Of a DNA stretch of 14,646 nucleotides, positions 1-7,713 are shown one piece after another (the first letter of the stretch is position 1; each line of letters opens with the position of its first letter). Under the pieces are notes generated by a model. That model saw only the letters and a program-made list of their open reading frames with translations, did no database searches and was not told the DNA's origin. The stretch comes from an uncultured Caryophanales bacterium (GTDB lineage Bacteria > Bacillota_I > Bacilli_A > RF39 > UBA660). Location of the stretch: the NCBI GenBank assembly GCA_947169395.1, contig CAMVPJ010000026.1:1-14646 (forward strand), written 5' to 3'. Position numbers and translations under genes: made by a program.

Positions 1-481
1 TAAAGATTCAGGAGCAAAAGAATCTACAGTAACACTTCTAAAAGCAGAACCATTATCTGCAAGTGATATTACAACATATTCAGCAGGAACCGGAGCGCAA
101 ACTAATAATAATGGAGGAATACAATATGGAACAACAAGCACATATTCAACTTCATATGTAAAGGCAACAGTAGATGCATGGGCATCTGCACAAGCACCAG
201 CCGCAAATGATGCAAGATTAATTACTCTAGAAGATTTAAAAAGTCTAGGTTATAGTGATTCTTGTATACAATCAGGAAATTGTTCTAAATCAGCAGAAGC
301 ACCAAGTTGGTTACACAGTAATTATTGGTATTGGACTTCTAGTCAACATCCTAGTTCGTCGTATTGTGTTTGGAGCGTTTTCGGCAATGCCTTGGACTAC
401 AACTACGTCTACGACGGAGGTGGGTATGTTCGCCCAGTTATAACTATCTCTAAATCTCTAATATCTAGCACAGGAAATTAG
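1..481 (+). CDS. Pseudopilin-like secreted protein, C-terminal part (5' end outside window), with lectin-like variable domain
   Basis: Open frame from base 2 to the TAG at 479-481, 159 visible codons, truncated by the window start. It aligns clearly with the C-terminal half of the prepilin-type protein at 7714-8628: both have TVTL(L/I)K, a Y-S-T-S-x-V-K segment, VDAWA, ARLIT and a terminal (V/I)RPVI(T/E)I, so a type IV pilin N-terminus is inferred upstream. The end of the domain (W-Y-W-T-S-S, V-W-S-V, G-G-Y-V-R-P-V) resembles the C-type-lectin-like folds used as surface display or ligand-binding domains, including diversity-generating-retroelement targets. Codons 374-415 are almost all NNC, unlike the A/T-ending codons elsewhere in this gene. 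It is followed by hairpins and a terminator, so it ends its own transcript. Function as a pilus-like or surface adhesin is inference. It lacks catalytic motifs I recognise. Confidence 0.8.
   Translation, partial: KDSGAKESTVTLLKAEPLSASDITTYSAGTGAQTNNNGGIQYGTTSTYSTSYVKATVDAWASAQAPAANDARLITLEDLKSLGYSDSCIQSGNCSKSAEAPSWLHSNYWYWTSSQHPSSSYCVWSVFGNALDYNYVYDGGGYVRPVITISKSLISSTGN
371..436 (+). other. Candidate DGR-type variable region (NNC-codon block) at the 3' end of the pseudopilin
   Basis: In frame, the codons at 374, 380, 383, 389, 395, 398, 401, 404, 407, 410 and 413 are agc, ttc, ggc, gcc, gac, tac, aac, tac, gtc, tac and gac. Each is one or two substitutions from AAC at the A positions. Only 4 of the 124 codons before this block end in C. 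The block abuts a GC-rich stretch (416-436) encoding G-G-G-Y-V-R-P and then a 7-bp hairpin. Known DGR variable regions sit at the 3' end of C-type-lectin targets, use AAY codons as mutable sites, end in a GC-rich initiation element, and often have a hairpin just downstream. No template repeat is seen in the window. Gene conversion from a paralogue with different composition is the alternative. Confidence 0.45.
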
Positions 482-660
482 ACCGTTGGTCTAAATACTC
501 TTGGAGAGTTTGGAAGAGGTATAGATTGAATAGAGAATGCAATGATTTGTGAAACAAATCATTGGAATAGGCAAATAGCGGAGTGTATTTGACGTTGGTA
601 GCGAACGATTGTGCCAAGGGCACGTGAGTGAGCATGGTGTAAATATTAATTCAATTAATG
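478..660 (+). other. Run of short perfect hairpins between pseudopilin and terminator; candidate structured RNA or 3' UTR
   Basis: Consecutive inverted repeats with tiny loops lie in this otherwise non-coding stretch: 478-484/488-494 (7 bp, loop GTT), 497-501/505-509 (5 bp, loop TGG), 540-550/554-564 (11 bp, loop GAA), 572-577/586-591 (6 bp), 611-615/619-623 (5 bp, loop AAG) and 645-650/654-659 (6 bp, loop TCA). By hand count the stretch is about 39% GC, above the flanking genes. I do not recognise a tRNA, tmRNA, SRP RNA, RNase P RNA or riboswitch. The first hairpin overlaps the pseudopilin stop codon, which is where DGR-associated hairpins lie. Function unknown. Confidence 0.45.
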
Positions 661-661
661 G

Positions 662-700
662 CTTAGGTTAATCCTAAGTTTTTCTTTTTCTTTCTTTTTT
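662..700 (+). terminator. Rho-independent terminator after the pseudopilin
   Basis: CTTAGG (662-667), loop TTAAT, CCTAAG (673-678), then a long T-rich tract broken by single Cs (679-700). It closes the upstream pseudopilin/hairpin transcript. Its T tract runs directly into the CIRCE left arm, so terminator and heat-shock operator are packed together. Confidence 0.8.
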
Positions 701-725
701 AGCACTCACCTCTTGACATTGCTAA
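699..725 (+). promoter_or_regulatory. CIRCE operator (HrcA binding site), imperfect right arm
   Basis: The left arm TTAGCACTC (699-707) is a perfect match to the CIRCE consensus. After the canonical 9-base spacer comes CATTGCTAA (717-725), which matches 7 of 9 positions of the consensus right arm GAGTGCTAA. It lies about 60 bp upstream of hrcA and overlaps the -35 hexamer, so bound HrcA should block RNA polymerase. No second CIRCE was found upstream of dnaK. Confidence 0.85.
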
Positions 726-741
726 TTAAGTGTGGTAATAT
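713..741 (+). promoter_or_regulatory. Sigma-A promoter of the hrcA-grpE-dnaK operon
   Basis: TTGACA at 713-718 (perfect -35), 17-base spacer, TAATAT at 736-741 (-10, 5 of 6). The -35 lies within the CIRCE spacer and right arm, which gives a simple repression layout: steric block by HrcA, relieved on heat stress. Confidence 0.85.
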
Positions 742-782
742 GTATGTAGCAGTTAGGAAACTAGCTGGGAAGTAGGTGGATA

Positions 783-1769
783 ATGTTATCAGATAGACAA
801 AAGGAATTACTTAAGATTATTGTTGAGGATTATGTTAAAACAGCTAGGCCTATTTCTTCTAAATCTATATGTGATATACTTGGTTGTTCTTCTGCGACTG
901 TTAGAGCAGAGATGAGTAATTTAGAGGATTTAGGGTTATTAGAGAAGACTCACATATCATCTGGTCGTGTTCCAAGTGAGAAGGGTTATAGATATTATGT
1001 TGATAATATAATGGTACCTAAGGAACTTACTGGGGATGATATGTTAAAATTGCAGACGATTGTTAATAATAAGTCTTTGGTAGTTAGTGATGTAATTGAG
1101 AAGAGTATGGAAATTATATCTGAGTTAACTTCTTATGCAGCGGTAGTATTAGGAACTCATTCTAAGAATAACTTAATTAGTAAGGTTGAGGTTGTTCCTA
1201 TTGATGATAATAATTTAGTTGCGATTGTGGTTACTGACAAGGGTAATGTAGAACATAAGAATATATATTTAGATACTATTGTTGATATGAAGGATATTAA
1301 ACAAACTGTAGATTTAATTAATAAACTTATTGTTGGAACATCTCTAGATGAAGCTAGTACTGTGTTGGAGTTTGAGGTAAAACCTGTGATTGCAAATTAT
1401 GTTAAACAGCATGAGGTATTATATAATGCTTTTTATAATGCTTTTACTGATTTTACTCACGATAATATTAGGACTAGTGGAACAAAGAATATGCTTATGC
1501 AACCTGAGTTTAATGATATTGATAAGATTCGAGAGATTATAAGTAAGTTTGATGATAAGGATATAGTTGAAAGTATTAAGGAAGAAGATAATGGTATCAA
1601 CATATATATTGGTAGTGAGAATAACTTTGATGATGACGTTACGGTTATTAAGACTAAGTATGAGGTTAATGGTGAAGAAGGTACTATTGCTTTAATTGGT
1701 CCTAAACGTATGGAATATGATAGGGTTATTACTTTACTAAATTATATAATGGAGAATATAGAAAAGTAG
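783..1769 (+). CDS. hrcA: Heat-inducible transcription repressor HrcA
   Basis: 328 residues, close to the usual 340 of the family. HrcA is the dimeric repressor that binds CIRCE and turns down class I heat-shock genes; GroEL normally keeps it folded, so free GroEL reports on stress. The N-terminal winged helix (about residues 1-75) is clear: L-S-D-R-Q-K-E-L-L, the S-S-A-T-V-R-A-E-M recognition helix region, then S-S-G-R-V-P-S-E-K-G-Y-R-Y-Y-V-D, a family signature. The rest is the GAF-like dimerisation and insert region, with a weakly conserved acidic middle. The ATG at 783 follows a GGTGG-type ribosome site. As first gene of the operon downstream of a CIRCE it is autoregulated. The next start (grpE) is 7 bases after its stop. 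Confidence 0.97.
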   Translation: MLSDRQKELLKIIVEDYVKTARPISSKSICDILGCSSATVRAEMSNLEDLGLLEKTHISSGRVPSEKGYRYYVDNIMVPKELTGDDMLKLQTIVNNKSLVVSDVIEKSMEIISELTSYAAVVLGTHSKNNLISKVEVVPIDDNNLVAIVVTDKGNVEHKNIYLDTIVDMKDIKQTVDLINKLIVGTSLDEASTVLEFEVKPVIANYVKQHEVLYNAFYNAFTDFTHDNIRTSGTKNMLMQPEFNDIDKIREIISKFDDKDIVESIKEEDNGINIYIGSENNFDDDVTVIKTKYEVNGEEGTIALIGPKRMEYDRVITLLNYIMENIEK

Positions 1770-1776
1770 GTGTAAA

Positions 1777-2469
1777 GTGGAAAAAGAAGAGATTAAAGAA
1801 GAAGTAAATAATACTGAAAAGTGTAAGTGCAATGATAATTGTACTTGTGGTGATGATTGTAATTGTACTCCTGAAAATAAGTGTAGTGAAGAATGTACTT
1901 GTGGCGATGATTGCAACTGTGGTGATAACTGCAACTGTGGAGATAACTGCGAGTGCAAGAATGACAAAAAGGATAAAAAGAAAGATAAGAAGAAGTTATT
2001 TGGTAATAAGAAAGATGATAAGATTAAAGAGTATGAGAAACTTATTAAAGAGTTAGAGGATAAAATCTTAGTTATGAGTGCGGATAATGTTAATTATCGT
2101 AAGCGTAAGGATGAGGAGGTTTCTAGACTTCTTAAGTTCTGTAATGAAGATATTATTAAAGACTTACTTCCGGTTGCTGATAACTTTGAACGTGCTTTAA
2201 AACTTGCTGAGGATAAGACTGATGAAGAGTTTGTTAAGTTTAATGAAGGATATAAGATGGTTTATTGTAGTATCCAAAATATCTTAGAGAAGTTTGATGT
2301 TAAGGCTATTGATGGAGCTAATAAACCTTTTGATCCAGTATATCACAATGCAGTTATTATGGAAGCTAAAGAGGGTGTAGAACCAGGTATGGTTATCGAG
2401 GTTTTACAAAAAGGTTATCTATATAAAGATAAGGTTATTCGTCCTGCAATGGTTAAGGTTAGTGAATAA
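1777..2469 (+). CDS. grpE: Nucleotide exchange factor GrpE with cysteine-rich N-terminal extension
   Basis: 230 residues, longer than the usual 180-200. GrpE releases ADP from DnaK and acts as a dimer through a long N-terminal helix. The GrpE core is plain from about residue 85: K-I-K-E-Y-E-K-L-I-K-E-L coiled coil, V-N-Y-R-K-R-K-D-E-E, D-N-F-E-R-A-L, F-D-P-V-Y-H-N-A-V, and a C-terminal beta domain ending R-P-A-M-V-K-V-S-E. The odd part is residues 16-60: 15 cysteines in C-x-C pairs spaced by G-D-D/N, followed by a lysine-rich linker. I use the GTG at 1777, four bases after AGGTG that overlaps the hrcA stop; the next in-frame ATG lies inside the core. It is translationally coupled to hrcA. Confidence 0.95.
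   Translation: MEKEEIKEEVNNTEKCKCNDNCTCGDDCNCTPENKCSEECTCGDDCNCGDNCNCGDNCECKNDKKDKKKDKKKLFGNKKDDKIKEYEKLIKELEDKILVMSADNVNYRKRKDEEVSRLLKFCNEDIIKDLLPVADNFERALKLAEDKTDEEFVKFNEGYKMVYCSIQNILEKFDVKAIDGANKPFDPVYHNAVIMEAKEGVEPGMVIEVLQKGYLYKDKVIRPAMVKVSE
1903..1956 (+). repeat. Tandem 18-base repeat (three copies) encoding G-D-[DN]-C-[NE]-C in GrpE
   Basis: Three in-frame 18-base units (1903-1920, 1921-1938, 1939-1956) encode GDDCNC, GDNCNC and GDNCEC. A fourth, separated unit encoding GDDCNC is at 1849-1866, and CTC/CKC variants lie between. The repeats suggest the cysteine-rich tail grew by slippage or duplication and can vary in length between strains. Confidence 0.85.
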
Positions 2470-2488
2470 TTAAGAATAAAAAGATTGG

Positions 2489-2517
2489 TTAGTGTGAATT
2501 AAATAATTTTATATAAT
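2489..2517 (+). promoter_or_regulatory. Possible weak internal promoter before dnaK
   Basis: TTAGTG (2489-2494), 17-base spacer, perfect TATAAT (2512-2517), in the 68-base grpE-dnaK gap. The -35 is poor and such matches are common in AT-rich DNA. No CIRCE is present here, so any transcript from it would escape HrcA. Confidence 0.3.
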
Positions 2518-2531
2518 ATAAGGAAAGGTGA

Positions 2532-4361
<1,830 letters not shown>

Positions 4362-4401
4362 TAATATAAACTATGTATTGATTATATGATAAGGAGGAAC
4401 T

Positions 4402-4572
4402 ATGAGTAAGGATGTTAAGGAAAATAAGTTAATTGAAACTGAAGAATATAAACCTAGTGAACAATTAAATAATGCTTTAAAAGAAGTGGATTATATGATG
4501 AAGCATCCTGAAGAGTATAAGGCTTATAGTTCGGTAGAAGAGTTATTTGAGGATTTAGATAATAATGATTGA
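4402..4572 (+). CDS. Small acidic protein resembling the C-terminal half of a RelB/DinJ antitoxin
   Basis: 56-residue ORF with a textbook ribosome site, AAGGAGG, 6 bases before ATG at 4402; TGA stop at 4570-4572. Residues 24-53 (N-A-L-K-E-V-D-Y-M-M-K-H-P-E-E-Y-K-A-Y-S-S-V-E-E-L-F-E) resemble the C-terminal, toxin-gripping part of RelB/DinJ antitoxins, in which a helix, a short proline-containing turn and an S-V-E-E-L-F-type end are common. The N-terminal 23 residues are too short and polar for the usual ribbon-helix-helix DNA-binding domain. No toxin ORF follows: the next gene is pepF, after a possible terminator. It could be an orphan antitoxin fragment kept as a toxin neutraliser, or an unrelated small operon protein. 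That it is a gene is likely; the family call is tentative. Confidence 0.7.
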   Translation: MSKDVKENKLIETEEYKPSEQLNNALKEVDYMMKHPEEYKAYSSVEELFEDLDNND

Positions 4573-4606
4573 TTATTAGTCATTCAGAATTGTTTTAATA
4601 AGTTAG

Positions 4607-4650
4607 GGGCTGTAATAAAAGGTATTCTATTTCATTACAGTCCTTTGTTT
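4607..4650 (+). terminator. Possible internal terminator or attenuating hairpin between dnaK and pepF
   Basis: GGGCTGTAAT (4607-4616) pairs with ATTACAGTCC (4634-4643) over 10 bp with one G-T wobble. The loop is 17 bases and TTTGTTT follows. The T tract is short and broken, so termination may be partial, which would lower pepF-dnaJ expression relative to hrcA-grpE-dnaK. It could equally be a processing or stabilising structure. Confidence 0.55.
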
Positions 4651-4669
4651 ATAAAAGAATAGGAGAAAT

Positions 4670-6457
4670 ATGGAAAAGACTAGAGAAGAAATAGATGTAA
4701 AAGATACATGGGATTTAACTGAGATATATAAGAACATTGATGAGTTTGAGAAAGAGTTAAATGGTATTGATAAGTTAGTTGATGATGTTGTAAGTTTTAA
4801 AGGTAAGATTATGGAGAGTAGTGATTCTTTATATAACTTTTATGTAGCTTATGAAAAGATGGATAGAACTTTAACTAAGTTATTTATGTATGCTTCTTTA
4901 AATAGAGATGCTGATACTACTAATTCTACTAACCAGGCATTAAAGATGCGTGTAATGAAGAAGAATGAAGATATATCTACATCTACTTCGTTTATATCTT
5001 CAGAGATGCTATCTGTTGATTATGACTTAGTTTTGTCTTATATAAAAGAAGATGATAGATTAAAAGAGTATGCTTTTGACTTAGAGAAGATGTTTAGATA
5101 TAAAGAACATACTTTATCTGAGGCAGAAGAGGCAATAATTACTGAGGCTACTAATGCTTTTGGAACTGGATCTGATGCATTTAATTATATTGATAATGCT
5201 GATATTAATCTAGGTAAGATTAAGGATGAAGATGGTAACTTAGTTGAACTTACTAATAGTAATTATATTAAATATATGACTAGTAGTAATAGAAATGTTA
5301 GAATTGATGCTTTTAATCATATGTATGAATACTTTAAAGGTTTAAAGAATACTATTTCTGCATGTTTAAAGGGTAATATAAAAGAGAACTTCTTCTTAAG
5401 TAAGGTTAAGAAGTATGCATCTCCTCTTGAAGCTAGCATGTATTCTGATAATATAGATGTCAGTGTTTATAAAAACTTAATTGATGTTGTCCATGATAAT
5501 ATGGATTTAATGTATGAATATATGGATTTAAGAAAGAAAGCGCTTAATCTAGATGAGATGCATATGTATGATATATATGTAGATTTAGTTAAAATAGATA
5601 ACGATGATATTCCATTTGAAAAAGGAAAAGAGATTGTATTTAATGCTTTAAAACCATTGGGTAATACTTATATTAATGATTTAAAGAAAGCATTTGATGA
5701 GAGATGGATTGATATTTATCCTAATAAGGGTAAGAAGTCTGGTGCTTATAGTTGGGGTAGTTATGATACTTATCCATACCTTTTATTAAATTATAATAAT
5801 ACTACTGATAGTGTGGTTACTATGGCCCATGAATTAGGTCATTCAATGCATTCTTTCTACTCTGATGAAAATCAAAACTACTTTAATAGTCAATATCCTA
5901 TATTTTTAGCAGAGATTGCATCTACAGTTAATGAAGTATTATTAAATGATTATATGTATAAAAAAGCTAGAAGTAAGGATGAGAGAATATTTTATTTAAC
6001 TGAGATGTTAGATAAGATTAGAGCTACTATTTATCGTCAAACTATGTTTGCTGAGTTTGAAATGATTATGCATGATAAAGAGAGTAATGGTATTCCTCTT
6101 ACTGAAGAAGAGTTTTCTAGTACTTATTATAACCTTAATAAACTATATTATGGTGATAATATAGTAAGTGATGATTTAATTAGATATGAGTGGGCTAGAA
6201 TTCCACATTTCTATACTTCATTTTATGTTTATAAGTATGCAACTGGATTATCTGCTGCGCTTGCGATTGCATCTGATATATTATCTGGTCGTGATGGTGC
6301 GCGTGATAAGTATTTAAAATTTCTATCTAGTGGATGTAGTGATTATCCTCTTAACATATTAAAGAGTGTTGGTGTTGATATGACTACAAAAGAACCAATT
6401 GAAAAAGCACTAAAAGTGTTTAAAGAGAAATTAGAAGAATTAAAAGAACTAATATAA
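4670..6457 (+). CDS. pepF: Oligoendopeptidase F (M3 zinc metallopeptidase)
   Basis: 595 residues, matching the roughly 600 of the PepF family. It cleaves short peptides in the cytosol; there is no signal peptide. The zinc motif H-E-L-G-H is at residues 387-391 with the catalytic glutamate at 388, and E415 in the following E-I-A-S-T-V-N-E is the likely third zinc ligand. The N-terminal oligopeptidase domain (T-W-D-L-T-E-I-Y near residue 13) and the C-terminal R-I-P-H-F-Y-T-S-F-Y-V-Y-K-Y-A-T-G region, which lines the substrate channel in PepF proteins, are both present. The ATG at 4670 follows AGGAG. It sits between dnaK and dnaJ, 24 bases before dnaJ, so it should be induced with the chaperones. 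Confidence 0.95.
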   Translation: MEKTREEIDVKDTWDLTEIYKNIDEFEKELNGIDKLVDDVVSFKGKIMESSDSLYNFYVAYEKMDRTLTKLFMYASLNRDADTTNSTNQALKMRVMKKNEDISTSTSFISSEMLSVDYDLVLSYIKEDDRLKEYAFDLEKMFRYKEHTLSEAEEAIITEATNAFGTGSDAFNYIDNADINLGKIKDEDGNLVELTNSNYIKYMTSSNRNVRIDAFNHMYEYFKGLKNTISACLKGNIKENFFLSKVKKYASPLEASMYSDNIDVSVYKNLIDVVHDNMDLMYEYMDLRKKALNLDEMHMYDIYVDLVKIDNDDIPFEKGKEIVFNALKPLGNTYINDLKKAFDERWIDIYPNKGKKSGAYSWGSYDTYPYLLLNYNNTTDSVVTMAHELGHSMHSFYSDENQNYFNSQYPIFLAEIASTVNEVLLNDYMYKKARSKDERIFYLTEMLDKIRATIYRQTMFAEFEMIMHDKESNGIPLTEEEFSSTYYNLNKLYYGDNIVSDDLIRYEWARIPHFYTSFYVYKYATGLSAALAIASDILSGRDGARDKYLKFLSSGCSDYPLNILKSVGVDMTTKEPIEKALKVFKEKLEELKELI

Positions 6458-6481
6458 TGATTATAAGAGAGTAGGTGTAGT

Positions 6482-7597
6482 ATGAATAAAAGAGATTATT
6501 ATGAGGTCCTAGGTGTATCTAAAGGGGCCTCGGAAGATGAAATAAAAAGAGCTTTTAGAAAGTTAGCTAAGAAGTATCATCCTGATGTTTCTAAAGAACC
6601 TAATGCCGAGGAGAAGTTTAAAGAAGCACAAGAAGCTTATGCAGTATTATCTGATAAGCAAAAAAGAGCGCAATATGATCAGTATGGACACGCTGCATTC
6701 GAAGGTATGAATGGTGGAGCAGGATTTGATTTTTCAGATTTTGATTTCAGTGATATCTTCGATGGAATATTCGGTGGTGGATTTAGTTCATTTAGTGGTT
6801 TCGGTGGAAGTAGAAGAAATACACGAAATGGTGCAAGAGATGGTAATGACCGCCTAATGCGTGTTAATCTATCTTTTGAAGATGCTGTCTTTGGTACTAA
6901 GAAAAAAATAAATGTTGATTGTAACTCTGAATGTGAGAAGTGTGATGGTAAAGGTGGATTTGGATCTCATACTTGTAAAACTTGTCATGGTAAAGGTGTG
7001 GTTACTCAGGAACAAAGAACTATACTTGGTGCGTTTATGACACAGTCTACCTGTCCTGATTGTCGTGGTAAAGGTACTGCTTTTGATAGAACATGTAGCG
7101 CATGCCATGGATCTGGTACTGTTAGAAAGAATAAAGAACTAGATGTAAAAATTCCTGCTGGTGTAGATAGTGGGTCAAGACTTCGACTTGCTGGTAAAGG
7201 AGATGCTGGTGTTAATGGTGGTGCAGCAGGAGATTTATATTTAGAGTTTGTAGTTAAGGAACATCCACTATTTATTCGTGATGATTATGATATATATCTT
7301 GAATTACCTATTACCATTACTGATGCAGTATTAGGTACTAAATTAGAAGTTCCAACTTTATATGGTAATGTTAAAGTTAATATTCCATCAGGTAGTGAGT
7401 CTGGAGACAAATTACGTATTAAGGATAAAGGTGTAACTCACGTTAATAGGTCTGTAAAAGGTGATATGTATATAATTCTTAAAGTATGTATTCCTAAAAA
7501 GTTAGATAAAAAACAGAAGAAGATATTTGAAGAATTATCTGACACTAATTTAAAGACTAGTGATTTTAAATTAGTAGAATCATACCTAGATAAATAA
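6482..7597 (+). CDS. dnaJ: Chaperone DnaJ (Hsp40)
   Basis: 371 residues, full length. DnaJ delivers substrates to DnaK and stimulates its ATPase. The J domain (about 1-70) carries H-P-D at residues 33-35. A Gly/Phe-rich linker runs about 76-112. The zinc domain has all four C-x-x-C-x-G-x-G repeats, with cysteine pairs at 151/154, 165/168, 191/194 and 205/208. The two beta-barrel C-terminal domains follow ([11 protein letters not shown], then [13 protein letters not shown]). It is therefore a type I DnaJ with an intact zinc centre. The ATG at 6482 follows AGGTG. It is the last gene of the heat-shock operon, with a terminator three bases after its stop. Confidence 0.98.
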   Translation: MNKRDYYEVLGVSKGASEDEIKRAFRKLAKKYHPDVSKEPNAEEKFKEAQEAYAVLSDKQKRAQYDQYGHAAFEGMNGGAGFDFSDFDFSDIFDGIFGGGFSSFSGFGGSRRNTRNGARDGNDRLMRVNLSFEDAVFGTKKKINVDCNSECEKCDGKGGFGSHTCKTCHGKGVVTQEQRTILGAFMTQSTCPDCRGKGTAFDRTCSACHGSGTVRKNKELDVKIPAGVDSGSRLRLAGKGDAGVNGGAAGDLYLEFVVKEHPLFIRDDYDIYLELPITITDAVLGTKLEVPTLYGNVKVNIPSGSESGDKLRIKDKGVTHVNRSVKGDMYIILKVCIPKKLDKKQKKIFEELSDTNLKTSDFKLVESYLDK

Positions 7598-7599
7598 AG

Positions 7600-7627
7600 T
7601 GTATATTTTGTTAATATACATTTTTTT
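7600..7627 (+). terminator. Rho-independent terminator of the heat-shock operon
   Basis: TGTATATT (7600-7607), loop of 5, AATATACA (7613-7620), then seven Ts (7621-7627). An 8-bp perfect stem directly after the dnaJ stop. Confidence 0.88.
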
Positions 7628-7652
7628 AATTTTTCTTCTTTAAGAGACCTTA

Positions 7653-7681
7653 TTGCAATTTTCGACAATTATTGCTAAACT
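7653..7681 (+). promoter_or_regulatory. Possible promoter of the second pseudopilin gene
   Basis: TTGCAA (7653-7658), 17-base spacer, TAAACT (7676-7681); each hexamer matches 4 of 6 consensus positions. Some promoter is expected here because the preceding terminator is strong, but this one is a weak match. Confidence 0.3.
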
Positions 7682-7694
7682 ATATATGTAAGGT

Positions 7695-7706
7695 AGGAGA
7701 GGAGAG
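7695..7706 (+). promoter_or_regulatory. Ribosome binding site that fixes the pseudopilin start
   Basis: AGGAGAGGAGAG lies 7 bases before the ATG at 7714, which opens directly into the basic prepilin leader. An upstream in-frame start at 7672 would add 14 residues, lie before this site and spoil the leader. Confidence 0.85.
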
Positions 7707-7713
7707 AATTATA

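Noticed and set aside
482..660. Known structured RNA (tmRNA, RNase P RNA, SRP RNA, 6S RNA, tRNA)
   Set aside because: None of their conserved sequence blocks or acceptor ends is visible; the hairpins do not fold into a cloverleaf.
482..660. DGR template repeat next to the candidate variable region
   Set aside because: No stretch resembles the 380-436 sequence with As at the variable positions, and there is no reverse transcriptase in the window.
4570..4662. Extension of the 56-residue ORF through its TGA (reading TGA as Trp, Mollicutes code) to a TAG next to the pepF ribosome site
   Set aside because: The frame is open for 29 codons, but no confident gene in the window has an in-frame TGA and tryptophan is TGG throughout, so the standard code applies. 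An open stretch of this length is unremarkable in AT-rich DNA, and it would run through the hairpin at 4607-4643.
7672..7713. Earlier in-frame start for the second pseudopilin
   Set aside because: It would place 14 residues before the M-K-K-K-K-G leader, and the strong ribosome site lies between that start and the ATG at 7714.
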